Shown here: positions 16,056-24,155 of the stretch, piece after piece | Layout: every line of letters begins with the position of its first letter | How positions within the stretch are numbered: the stretch's first letter is position 1 | DNA from: JAWKWH01 sp963669415 | Lineage (GTDB): Bacteria; Pseudomonadota; Alphaproteobacteria; Rhizobiales; Rhizobiaceae | Direction of reading: 5' to 3' | DNA: 64,000 nt | NCBI GenBank assembly: GCA_963669415.2 | Contig: CAXXPS010000002.1 | Span: 558,001-622,000 of the forward strand | The notes under the pieces: generated by a model | Seen by the model: only the letters and a program-made list of their open reading frames with translations | Told to the model about the DNA's origin: nothing | The model's database searches: none | Translations under genes and position numbers: made by a program

Positions 16056-17558
16056 CTAAACTGTCAGTTCAGCCAGCCGCGATCGCTGTATCTTTCCCGA
16101 GGGTCCCTTTGGCAGCTCGGGTAATACGTAAATTCGATCGGGCGCCTTGAACATGCCAATCTTCTGCTGACACAAGGCGATCAAATCGGCTGATTGAACA
16201 GACGTGCCGTCTCGCAAACTGACCGCAGCCTCCACACGCTGACCATATTGATCACATCGACGCCCGAACGCCGCTGCCTCGATAACATCGGGATGGGAAT
16301 AAAGTGCGTCGTCCACTTCTCGTGGTGCGATGTTTTCTCCACCCTTGATGATGAGTTCCTTGATCCGTCCGGTAATCGTTACATATCCCTCCTGATCCAT
16401 GCGGCCGAGGTCGCCGGTTCGCAACCAGCCCTCTGATGTCAACGCATCGCGGGTCGCTTCAACGTTGCGCAGATACCCCTTCATGACATTGGGACCGCGC
16501 ACCAGTACTTCCCCCTCCTGGCCGGACGGCAATTTCTTTTGATCGCTGTCCGCAATGGCCACCTCGTTGCCGTAGGCAATTCCCGGAGAGCCAATCTTGC
16601 GTTTGCCACGCATGGGATTGGAAAGGATTTGCGCTGCGGTCTCCGTCAATCCCATCGTCTCGATTACCGGAATGCCAAAGCGTGCCTCAAAAGCTGACTG
16701 CACATCAGGCGAAAGAGGTGCAGAAGCCGAGCGTCCAAATCGCAAATTCTCCAGTCCCGCTCTGTCATGTTTGCGGTCTGCCGCTTCATTGAGCAGATAG
16801 GAGATTTGTGTGGGTACGACCGAGAACCAGGTTCCGTTGTATTGACGCAATTGATCCCAAAATTTGCCAACGGAAAATTTGCGCGGAATGATCAGACTTG
16901 AACCGGAAACCAGGGCACCCATCAATGTGACGCAAAGCCCGTTGATATGATAAAGTGGAAGAACACACAGGCCCCGGTCGTCCACTGTCAATTCGTGGGC
17001 AAGCGCTGTGTTGGCCCCGCCCGCAATGAGATTTTCATGTGTCAGCACGACACCTTTTGGAACCCCTGTCGTGCCAGAGGTATACATCAAAAGTCCCTCA
17101 TCTTTGCTTGCGGGTTGAAAGCCTACATCCGGCGAACCTTCCCCGGCGGCCAGTACGCTTGCCGCCTTCACCACTTCACATTCCGGATTTTCTCCCAAAA
17201 GATTACGGGTCTCTTGCTGGCATATCACAAGCTTTGCCCGGCTATGCCCCAGCACATAATCAATGGTCTGCCGGCCTGCCACAAGATTGATCGAAGTGGC
17301 CAGAAACCCGCCATACATCAATCCGAGAATGATCTTCGCGGTATCGCTGCCATTCGCCATAGCGTAGCCCACGGCGTCACCTGGGCGAATGTTTCTCGCG
17401 GCAGCTTGAGCAGCAACGATACGGCAACTTTGGTGCAACTGATCGTAGGTGAGCGTTTCGCCACTGTCCGGATCGACCAGAAATACCCTGTCTGGGACTT
17501 CGCGCTGGCGCCGATCAATCAGGTCTCGCAGGGATCCGCCAAAACCTGCCGGCGTCAT
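16056..17558 (-). CDS. AMP-forming acyl-CoA ligase, probable sulfoacetate-CoA ligase (SauT-like)
   Basis: 500 residues with all adenylate-forming motifs: MYTSGTTGVPKGVVLTHEN (phosphate loop), MGLTETAAQIL, WLRTGDLGRMDQEGYVTITGR and IIKGGENIAPREVDD, and the C-terminal catalytic lysine in GPSGKIQRSRL. It activates a carboxylate with ATP and CoA. It overlaps by 4 nt the acylating aldehyde dehydrogenase gene, the pairing seen in the sulfoacetate pathway (SauT makes sulfoacetyl-CoA, SauS reduces it to sulfoacetaldehyde). The substrate is inferred from this pairing and the TctABC importer; another small carboxylate, such as a malonate-type acid, cannot be excluded. Confidence 0.7.
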   Translation of the reverse strand: MTPAGFGGSLRDLIDRRQREVPDRVFLVDPDSGETLTYDQLHQSCRIVAAQAAARNIRPGDAVGYAMANGSDTAKIILGLMYGGFLATSINLVAGRQTIDYVLGHSRAKLVICQQETRNLLGENPECEVVKAASVLAAGEGSPDVGFQPASKDEGLLMYTSGTTGVPKGVVLTHENLIAGGANTALAHELTVDDRGLCVLPLYHINGLCVTLMGALVSGSSLIIPRKFSVGKFWDQLRQYNGTWFSVVPTQISYLLNEAADRKHDRAGLENLRFGRSASAPLSPDVQSAFEARFGIPVIETMGLTETAAQILSNPMRGKRKIGSPGIAYGNEVAIADSDQKKLPSGQEGEVLVRGPNVMKGYLRNVEATRDALTSEGWLRTGDLGRMDQEGYVTITGRIKELIIKGGENIAPREVDDALYSHPDVIEAAAFGRRCDQYGQRVEAAVSLRDGTSVQSADLIALCQQKIGMFKAPDRIYVLPELPKGPSGKIQRSRLAELTV

Positions 17559-18982
17559 TTACCTACCCTTTTCCAGTAGTCGGCGAAAATATCCTCGACC
17601 TTCGGCTCCCGGGTCGCAATGGTGCGCACCACTTTGGTGGTATTCATCAAGTGCTTGTGATTGAAATTTTCATCAATCGAATTGCCACCCCAAGATCCGC
17701 ATCCCATCGACAGCGAGAAAGGCATTCCATTGTCAAATGAGCCACCAGTTGCAAAGCAATGGGCCTGGTTCACAATTACGCGGCAGGTGGGCAGCGTCAT
17801 GCCCAGTCTCAACGGACGATCGTGATCGTTGGTGTGAATACCAATCGAATGGCCGGCACCGAGATGGGCAAACAATTGATCTGCAACTTCACAGGCATGA
17901 TCAAAATCGCGCGCGTAATGGCAGGTAGCCACCAGCGACAGTTTCTCACCGGACTCTGGATAGTCGGGCCCTATTCCATCGCTCTCGATCAGCAGAAACT
18001 TGGCCTCGGCCGCTTCCTCAACATCCACACCAGCGGCCGCGATCACTTTGTCGATATCTTTTGCCAGCATGGCTCGGTTGAGGTGCCCACCCTCAAACAG
18101 CGCTCGTTTGAGTTTGGCACCCTGTTCACCCGTCAATAATCTCCCGCCGGCTTTGTGCAATTTACTGATGAACTCGTCGCGAACCGCTTCGACTATGATG
18201 ACTGCATTTTCCGATGAGCAGGAAGTCGCATTGTCGAATGTTTTGGACGCGGTGATTTTTTCTGCGGCGTCCGCAAGTTCTGCGGTTTCGTCGACGATTA
18301 CTGTCACATTGCCAGCGCCGACACCAATCGCCGGTGTTCCCGATGAGTAAGCCCGGCGCACATTGTCCTGGCTGCCGGTGACAACGAGAACATCGACGGC
18401 CTCCATCAAACGCTGTGCTTTGACCTTCGAAACCGGCGCCGGGATCATCTGCACCAAATCGCGGTCAATGCCGTTCTTGTCGAACTCGTCATGAATATAA
18501 CCGAGCAATCGCTCGCAAGCCGCTGCTCCTTTTGGCGAAGGCGACAGGATGATGGAATTACCGCATTTCAACGCGTTGATTACATTGTTGGTTGGTGTGG
18601 CGACCGGGTTTGTGGATGGCACGACCGCGCCCACGACGCCAACAGGGCGGGCTATCTCCGTGATACCGGTGTCACGATCTTCACTGACGATACCGCAGGT
18701 GTTCGACCCTTTAATATCGCGCAGAAGTCCAAGTGTCTTGCGGTGGTTTTTTGTTATCTTGTCCTCGACATTACCGAGCCCGGTGGTCACGACAGCGAGT
18801 TCGGAAAGTTCGCGGTTTCGCGACGGTTCCATGAGCGCCCACGCCGCTGCGAGTGCGGCCCGATCATATACCTGTTGTGTGGCGTCATTCTCGAACCGTG
18901 CCTGCGCCGTGCGGGCGCGCGCAACCAGCGCATCGACAATTGCGATTTCATCATCATTTGCGGACAAGCCGGGTGCGGTCAT
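17555..18982 (-). CDS. CoA-acylating aldehyde dehydrogenase, probable sulfoacetaldehyde dehydrogenase (SauS-like)
   Basis: 475 residues of the acylating aldehyde dehydrogenase family (EutE/AdhE N-domain relatives). Visible features are GVVGAVVPSTNPVATPTNN, LKCGNSIILSPSPKG, LVVTGSQDNVRRAYSSGTPAIGVGAGN, the catalytic Cys in FDNATSCSSENA, and the C-terminal GCGSWGGNSIDEN. It would interconvert an acyl-CoA and its aldehyde with NAD(P)H. Coupled to the CoA ligase and a TTT importer, reduction of sulfoacetyl-CoA is the best fit. Sulfoacetaldehyde acetyltransferase (Xsc) and phosphotransacetylase, needed downstream, are not in this window. A 10-bp hairpin lies between it and tctC. Confidence 0.72.
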   Translation of the reverse strand: MTAPGLSANDDEIAIVDALVARARTAQARFENDATQQVYDRAALAAAWALMEPSRNRELSELAVVTTGLGNVEDKITKNHRKTLGLLRDIKGSNTCGIVSEDRDTGITEIARPVGVVGAVVPSTNPVATPTNNVINALKCGNSIILSPSPKGAAACERLLGYIHDEFDKNGIDRDLVQMIPAPVSKVKAQRLMEAVDVLVVTGSQDNVRRAYSSGTPAIGVGAGNVTVIVDETAELADAAEKITASKTFDNATSCSSENAVIIVEAVRDEFISKLHKAGGRLLTGEQGAKLKRALFEGGHLNRAMLAKDIDKVIAAAGVDVEEAAEAKFLLIESDGIGPDYPESGEKLSLVATCHYARDFDHACEVADQLFAHLGAGHSIGIHTNDHDRPLRLGMTLPTCRVIVNQAHCFATGGSFDNGMPFSLSMGCGSWGGNSIDENFNHKHLMNTTKVVRTIATREPKVEDIFADYWKRVGK

Positions 18983-19004
18983 GAAAACAATCCGTAGTTG
19001 TTGG

Positions 19005-19031
19005 CGCGACCGGGCGGCTTACCCGGTCGCG
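19005..19031 (-). other. Intra-operon hairpin between tctC-like and aldehyde dehydrogenase genes
   Basis: A perfect 10-bp stem CGCGACCGGG / CCCGGTCGCG with a 7-nt loop sits 17 nt past the end of the binding-protein gene and before the dehydrogenase start, without a following T-run on the minus strand. It is probably a stabilising or attenuating element that keeps binding-protein mRNA in excess. Confidence 0.55.
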
Positions 19032-19048
19032 GTATTATGTGTGTCTGG

Positions 19049-20020
19049 CTAGAGACCTTTTAGAAGCTCCGACAGGAACGCTTCACGTTCGGCCCACATT
19101 TTCTGAACCTCTGCACGGGTCATGATATTCATCGGAGATCCACCTGCCTTCATGCGCTGTGAAACACGTTTGTGTTTGAACATCTCCGGAACCTTGGCTG
19201 CAAGCGCCTCGATGACTTCCGGTGGTGTGCCTTTAGGTGCCATGATGCCGCGATAGTTGACCGAAGAATTATCGACATCCAGACCAGCCTCCATCAGAGT
19301 TGGGACATCCGGCAAAAACTCCTCGCTGCGCTTCAGGTCCGCAACGCCGAGAATCTTCACATTGCCAGCCTCGCGAGCGCGGAACGCATCGGAAAGGTTG
19401 TTGATGCCAGCCATGACCTCACCGGCGATGACGGCTTTCATCGCTGCAGCGCCACCGCCTTTCGTCGGAATATAGGCCAACTTGCACTCACATGCCTTTT
19501 CAATCTGCAGTGCCGCGATGTGGTGACCGACAAACAGTCCTGCGCCTGACGTGGTCACCTTGCCCGGATTGGCTTTGGCGAACTCGATGAGACCTTGCAT
19601 GTCATTGAATTCACTGTCATTGCCGACCACCACAACTGCCGGATCCTCGCCCCAATTCGCAATCGGTTCGAAAGAACTGGCGCTATAGGAGACGCCGCCC
19701 TTAATCGACTGGGCGATAAAATGCGGAATATTGTAGGCGGCCAGCGTATAACCATCACTGTCTGCTTCGGTTGCGAACCAGTTCCAACCTACTCTTCCCC
19801 CAGCACCGGGCTTGTTGATGATGTACATCGGCTGACCAAGCAGGTCCTCATTGCCGGCCACCATGGTAACAATGCGGGCCTGGAAGTCCGTGGCACCCCC
19901 GGCGCCATAGGAAACAGATACACCGATTGGCCGTTCCGGATAGCCATCCGCAACGGCCAGGCCGACGCCTGCCACCAGGGCAGCCGCGCCGAGCGCAAGT
20001 TTTCCAATTAAGCTCTTCAT
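19049..20020 (-). CDS. TctC/Bug-type substrate-binding protein of tripartite tricarboxylate transporter
   Basis: 323 residues with a signal peptide (MKSLIGKLALGAAALVAGVGLAVA). The mature part shows the family opening PERPIGVSVSYGAGGATDFQAR, then INKPGAGGRVGWNWFA and the C-terminal PKGTPPEVIEALAAKVPEM. It binds a carboxylate or sulfonate in the periplasm. The start is ATG 20020, with GGAGGAAAT directly upstream; the frame is open further 5' but lacks any signal sequence. It belongs to the tctA-tctB-tctC-dehydrogenase-ligase operon. Confidence 0.9.
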   Translation of the reverse strand: MKSLIGKLALGAAALVAGVGLAVADGYPERPIGVSVSYGAGGATDFQARIVTMVAGNEDLLGQPMYIINKPGAGGRVGWNWFATEADSDGYTLAAYNIPHFIAQSIKGGVSYSASSFEPIANWGEDPAVVVVGNDSEFNDMQGLIEFAKANPGKVTTSGAGLFVGHHIAALQIEKACECKLAYIPTKGGGAAAMKAVIAGEVMAGINNLSDAFRAREAGNVKILGVADLKRSEEFLPDVPTLMEAGLDVDNSSVNYRGIMAPKGTPPEVIEALAAKVPEMFKHKRVSQRMKAGGSPMNIMTRAEVQKMWAEREAFLSELLKGL

Positions 20021-20090
20021 GATTTCCTCCGTTTCAAGATTCAGCTTTCCTTGTGTGACGTGATTGAACGCGACGCTTGGTGATTCAGAC

Positions 20091-20552
20091 CTACATGAAC
20101 GCGCCGCGTGGTGTTTGCACCTGCAGTACCAAAGCGAATAGCGAGTAAATGATCGCCATGAAGATGATCGTGACAGCCACCCGTTTCGCCCAATCGCGGA
20201 TACTGCCCAGAGGCGCCGGGTCATAGATTGAATAGAGCACCAGAAATGTGATGGTAGAGGCAGTGTAGAAGCCAAGATTGCGAGCGCCAAACAGCACGAA
20301 AATCGCCATCACAATGACACCTGGCAGCAGGTTTAACAGCGTGGTCCGGTCAATGCCGGTCCCAACCTTCGCCAGGCCCATGGCTGCACGCGCGAAATTC
20401 CACGCCGCCAAAATCATGAAGAATATCGAGATCAGCCGGGGGAACAGAAATGCTGCCGCAGGTTCGCGTGTGAAGCTGAGCCAGCCGACCACAAGAGCGA
20501 TCAGCAGAACTGTCGCGGAAGGAACAAGATGTTGGGCGCGGCTTGCGGTCAT
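20091..20552 (-). CDS. TctB-type small membrane subunit of TTT transporter
   Basis: 153 residues with four hydrophobic segments (for example SATVLLIALVVGWLSF and AVTIIFMAIIYSLFALVLQV), the size and hydropathy of TctB. Its start overlaps the tctA stop by 4 nt (ATGA). It forms the membrane complex with the TctA-like subunit and works with the binding protein encoded 70 nt downstream. Confidence 0.88.
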   Translation of the reverse strand: MTASRAQHLVPSATVLLIALVVGWLSFTREPAAAFLFPRLISIFFMILAAWNFARAAMGLAKVGTGIDRTTLLNLLPGVIVMAIFVLFGARNLGFYTASTITFLVLYSIYDPAPLGSIRDWAKRVAVTIIFMAIIYSLFALVLQVQTPRGAFM

Positions 20553-22075
20553 GCTGCAGGCTCCCTGCTGTCAATCGTCGACGCTGCCTTCCGCTCACCG
20601 ACCAGCATGTTTGCCCAGAAACTGTATCCAATCGAGGCAATCACCAAGAAGATCAGGAGCAGATTGAGCGGCCCGGCAAGGAAATATGACCATTCGGTTC
20701 CCTGCGCGGTCGCAATCATGCTGCCCTGAATGAAGTTAGCTTCGGCAATGGGGCCCAGGATCAAGCCCAAAACCAACGGGGCGGCAGAAAAACCAAACTT
20801 CTCAAGCACCCACATTCCCAACCCCAGTGCAAACATGACGTAGACATCGCCCATCGACTGGGAAACGGAATAGGAACCGAATACGGCGAGCACGGTTACC
20901 GCTGCAGCCATGATCGGCATCGGCGCTTTGGCGATCCGTGCGGCCCAGATCGCCGTGTAGATGCCGAACACCACCATCAAAATCTGGCCGATCAACATCG
21001 AGTTGATGAATGTCCAGATGACATCGGGGTGACGTTCAAACAAATCGGAACCCGGAAAGATGCCGTGAATGAGCAGACCACCAAGCAGGACGGCGGCTGT
21101 CGGGCTACCGGGAATGGAAAGGGTCAGCAACGGAACGAGCGATGGGCCGACCATGGCGTTGTTTGCCGACTCAGCAGCAATAACACCCTCAGGGTGACCG
21201 GATCCGAATTTGTTTCTTTCGGGAGAAAACTTTCTCGTCTGATCGTAGGCAACAAGCCCGGCGATCTGACCGCCAACCCCGGGTATGAGACCTATGATCG
21301 ATCCGACTACCGTTCCGATCGACAGGGCACGCGGATTGGAACCGGTTTCACGCAGTGAGGCCGATAGCTTTTGCGGTTCAACCGACAGGGATTCGATGCT
21401 TTCCTTTCTGCGTCCCTTCGCCAACATGTCGATGACCTGCGGAATGGCGAACAGTCCGATCAGCGCTGCGATGATGTTGATGCCGCCGGTCAGCGACGAG
21501 TGAAAAATGAACCGCTGGGCTCCCTGGATGTCGTCGTAGCCGATCATGGCCAGCCAAAGCCCGAGACATCCCGAAAGCAATCCCTTCACAAACGATTTGG
21601 AATCGAGTGAGCCTATGACCGTAACACCCAGGATCGCAAGCCAGAAAAGGTGGGATGGGCCAAAGGCCAATGCCCACTTGGCGAGCTGCGGAGTGAGAAA
21701 GATCAATAAAAGAACACCGATAACTCCGCCGACACCAGAGGAAAGAAACGAAAGGTGCAAGGCCCTCGCGCCGTGTCCCTGCTTGGCCATTTCATGGCCA
21801 TCCAAAGCGGTGGCGATATTGGCTGGAGCTCCAGGTATTTTCAACAATATCGCACTTACGGCACCACCTGCGACGGTGGATGTGTACGCCGCGCCCAACA
21901 GGATGAGGCCCTGGGTGGGCGAAAGATGAAATGTAAAGGGAATAAGCAACGCAACCGCCATTGTTGGCGACAATCCGGGCGTTGCGCCCAGAATCAACCC
22001 GCCGACGGTTCCGCAAAGCAGGAGCATGAATGCCACCGGCTCAAATACACCGCCGAAATAGGCAAGAAATTCCAT
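20549..22075 (-). CDS. TctA-type large permease of TTT transporter
   Basis: 508 residues with about 11-12 membrane segments. It carries both family signatures: the N-terminal GGLILGATPGLSPTMAVALL and the internal SIIGLIPGVGGQIAGLVAY (paired GxxPGxG loops), plus PGAPANIATALDGHEMAKQG. It is the ion-coupled transport channel for the solute bound by the TctC-like protein. First gene of a five-gene minus-strand operon; the divergent LacI regulator and its operator lie just upstream. Confidence 0.92.
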   Translation of the reverse strand: MEFLAYFGGVFEPVAFMLLLCGTVGGLILGATPGLSPTMAVALLIPFTFHLSPTQGLILLGAAYTSTVAGGAVSAILLKIPGAPANIATALDGHEMAKQGHGARALHLSFLSSGVGGVIGVLLLIFLTPQLAKWALAFGPSHLFWLAILGVTVIGSLDSKSFVKGLLSGCLGLWLAMIGYDDIQGAQRFIFHSSLTGGINIIAALIGLFAIPQVIDMLAKGRRKESIESLSVEPQKLSASLRETGSNPRALSIGTVVGSIIGLIPGVGGQIAGLVAYDQTRKFSPERNKFGSGHPEGVIAAESANNAMVGPSLVPLLTLSIPGSPTAAVLLGGLLIHGIFPGSDLFERHPDVIWTFINSMLIGQILMVVFGIYTAIWAARIAKAPMPIMAAAVTVLAVFGSYSVSQSMGDVYVMFALGLGMWVLEKFGFSAAPLVLGLILGPIAEANFIQGSMIATAQGTEWSYFLAGPLNLLLIFLVIASIGYSFWANMLVGERKAASTIDSREPAA

Positions 22076-22138
22076 GCTTGCCGTTCCTCCCAGCCGGGAA
22101 AATTGCGCTCTTGCCCGTTACGCTATTTTATGAAAATA

Positions 22139-22160
22139 AAAATGCAAACGTTTTCATTTT
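22139..22160. promoter_or_regulatory. LacI-family operator between tctA-like and regulator genes
   Basis: A 22-bp palindrome, 10 of 11 base pairs symmetric, with central AAACGTTT and a CpG at the axis (between 22149 and 22150); the inner half is ATGCAAACGTTTTCAT at 22142-22157. The form is that of LacI/PurR-family operators. It sits 64 nt before the tctA-like start and 4 nt before the regulator ATG, so it could control the transport operon and the regulator itself. Confidence 0.7.
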
Positions 22161-22163
22161 GGC

Positions 22164-23204
22164 ATGGTGATCATGAAACGACCGCGTTCCAGGAAAGGTG
22201 CTCCGGGCATCGTTGAGGTTGCGGCCCGTGCCGGGGTTTCGCCGGCGACCGTGTCGCGTACGTTCAACGAACCCGACATGGTCCGAGAGCCAACGCGTGT
22301 GCGAATTCGGAAAGCGGCGGAAGAACTGGGCTATATCCGCGACCGGATGGCCGGCGCACTGCTCAACCGGTTTTCAGGAACAATTGGATTGGTCGTGCCA
22401 ACCATCGACAATGCAATCTTTGCCGAACTTATCGAAGCTTTCTCGTCTCGCCTGCAGCATCATGACCGCACCATGTTGATGGCGTCTCACGGCTATGATC
22501 TTGGCAAGGAGGTGTCGATCATCCGCTCATTGCTCGAACGGCGGACAGACGGCGTCGTACTGGTCGGACTGGACCACGAGGCGGTGCCACTTAACATGCT
22601 GTCACAGCGCGATGTGCCGGTTATCTCTGTTTGGAACTACAATTCAGACAGCACGATGCCGTGTATCGGTGCTGATAATGTGAAAGCCGGGCGATTGGCG
22701 GCTGAGCACGTGATCAAAAGTGGCCGCAGAGACATCGTGCTGATCTTTCCAGATACGGAAAACAATGATCGCGCCAGGGGACGCATGCTTGGCGCCCTGT
22801 CAGCACTGGAAGAACAGGACATCAGGATATCAAGCGAGCATATTTATCACTGCCCCTATGACATTGGTGCTGCAAAGACGCTGACGCACAATCTGCTGGC
22901 GGGAGATACACCAGACGCCATCATATGCGGCAATGACATTATTGCGCAGGGCGCAATGTTTGCAGCCAGTGCTGCGAAAATGTCTGTACCGGAAGAAATT
23001 GCAGTGATCGGCATCGGAGACTTCCGTGGCTCGGAGCACATGGAACCCCCGCTAACAACGATCCGAATTCCGGCCAGGAGAATTGGCGAGACCGCCGCTG
23101 ACATGATCATCGACATGAGCGAAAACGGCGTAATACCAAACCCCTATCGACTGGAAATGCCGCTTGAACTGATTGATCGCGGCTCAGTAGTGCAAAGAAA
23201 ATAG
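22164..23204 (+). CDS. LacI-family transcriptional regulator
   Basis: 346 residues. An N-terminal helix-turn-helix and hinge (IVEVAARAGVSPATVSRTFNEPDMV...RVRIRKAAEELGYIRDRMAGALL) is followed by a periplasmic-binding-protein-like ligand domain (GTIGLVVPTIDNAIFAELI; CGNDIIAQGAMFAA; EEIAVIGIGDFRGSEHMEPPLTTIRIP). It is divergent from the TTT/acyl-CoA-ligase operon and a 22-bp palindrome lies in the shared promoter, so local regulation is likely. The ligand is probably the transported acid or its metabolite. An ATG at 22173 (MKRPRSRKG) is an equally good start. The 159 nt after its stop contain nothing I can identify. Confidence 0.9.
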   Translation: MVIMKRPRSRKGAPGIVEVAARAGVSPATVSRTFNEPDMVREPTRVRIRKAAEELGYIRDRMAGALLNRFSGTIGLVVPTIDNAIFAELIEAFSSRLQHHDRTMLMASHGYDLGKEVSIIRSLLERRTDGVVLVGLDHEAVPLNMLSQRDVPVISVWNYNSDSTMPCIGADNVKAGRLAAEHVIKSGRRDIVLIFPDTENNDRARGRMLGALSALEEQDIRISSEHIYHCPYDIGAAKTLTHNLLAGDTPDAIICGNDIIAQGAMFAASAAKMSVPEEIAVIGIGDFRGSEHMEPPLTTIRIPARRIGETAADMIIDMSENGVIPNPYRLEMPLELIDRGSVVQRK

Positions 23205-23363
23205 CCGTGATGATTGCCCGGAAGATGATTTGATGATGAATATATGAGGTGGTTGGCAATCGCCGCGGTGCGATCAGGATAATCAGGCTGAAGCATGCGG
23301 CGTCTGGTGGTTTCCACCATACCGGATCCAGTCTGATACCGGGCTGGACTTCACGAATGCCGA

Positions 23364-23879
23364 TTATTTGCCGGCGCTGCCCGTTTTTTGAAATGCACGG
23401 AGCGGCGCGCGCCCATGCTCATTACTGTTTTGCAGCAGTTTGGTCATCACTCGCATCATCGAATCGTAGTCTTCATCATCGAGCGAACTGACGAAACGCT
23501 CCTGTGCCTTGATCATCGCCGGTTGAACTGCGTCGACAAATTCCTTTCCCTCTTCGGTAATCTTTGCCAGCTTTGCACGCCTGTCGCCGGTGCTCTTCGG
23601 ACGAACCAACAATCCCCTGCGTTCCAAGCGACGGACAACATCGGCGGCAGTGTTACGGTCGACACCGATCTGGCTGGCGATAGTTACCTGATCGAGCGTT
23701 TGCCCATCGTACAGAACAGTCAAAACACCGAACTGGACAGGCGTGACCTTAAACTCACTGCATTCATCCAGAAAGATAGCGACATGGATCTGATGCAGGC
23801 GTCGGATCAAAGAGCCCGGCCGGTTCCACAGGTCAGAAAAATCCCGACCGGAGTTGCTGCTTTTATCGTTCGAATTCAA
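23364..23879 (-). CDS. MarR-family transcriptional regulator
   Basis: 171 residues from a TTG start at 23879, which has AAGGTGG a few bases upstream; an ATG at 23948 in frame adds 23 residues but has no ribosome site. The winged helix is clear: FKVTPVQFGVLTVLYDGQTLDQVTIASQIGVDRNTAADVVRRLERRGLLVRPKSTGDRRAKLAKITEEG, with the DRR wing of MarR proteins, flanked by dimerisation helices. It is divergent from the hyuA-F420 operon, and a strong palindrome (24044-24075) lies between them, so it is the likely repressor of that operon. The ligand is unknown. Confidence 0.88.
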   Translation of the reverse strand: MNSNDKSSNSGRDFSDLWNRPGSLIRRLHQIHVAIFLDECSEFKVTPVQFGVLTVLYDGQTLDQVTIASQIGVDRNTAADVVRRLERRGLLVRPKSTGDRRAKLAKITEEGKEFVDAVQPAMIKAQERFVSSLDDEDYDSMMRVMTKLLQNSNEHGRAPLRAFQKTGSAGK

Positions 23880-24043
23880 TGAACCACCTTCTTGTAAATC
23901 GAAATCGCGTACACGGAATCGTGGACCTATAACCCTTTGTCCGCCCATGGATCAAATGTTTGGTAGATAATTGGCATCTCGACCGCGACCGGAATCCCCC
24001 GCGCACATTTCGAACTTCGGCGCTGGTGCGATTTCCATTGACT

Positions 24044-24075
24044 CGATAATATTCGTAGTATACTACCTATTATCG
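24044..24075. promoter_or_regulatory. Palindromic operator upstream of the hyuA-F420 operon
   Basis: A perfect 12-bp palindrome GTAGTATACTAC (24055-24066) is nested between perfect 8-bp inverted arms CGATAATA (24044-24051) and TATTATCG (24068-24075). It is 81 nt before the hyuA-like start and in the divergent promoter region of the MarR gene. The same core with one change occurs at 40369-40380 upstream of the TRAP genes. MarR is the local candidate; the GTATAC core would also fit a GntR-type regulator encoded elsewhere. Confidence 0.7.
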
Positions 24076-24155
24076 AATTGGTAAGTAATTCCGGGCTTCT
24101 GCGGAGAGAACCATTTACAAATGGATCGGCACCGCGCCCGTTGGGAGGACTGGCA

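Noticed and set aside
16043..16058. Terminator hairpin TAGGGTC-AG-GACCCTA between convergent genes
   Set aside because: The loop is only 2 nt, there is no T-run, and it overlaps the ligase stop codon.
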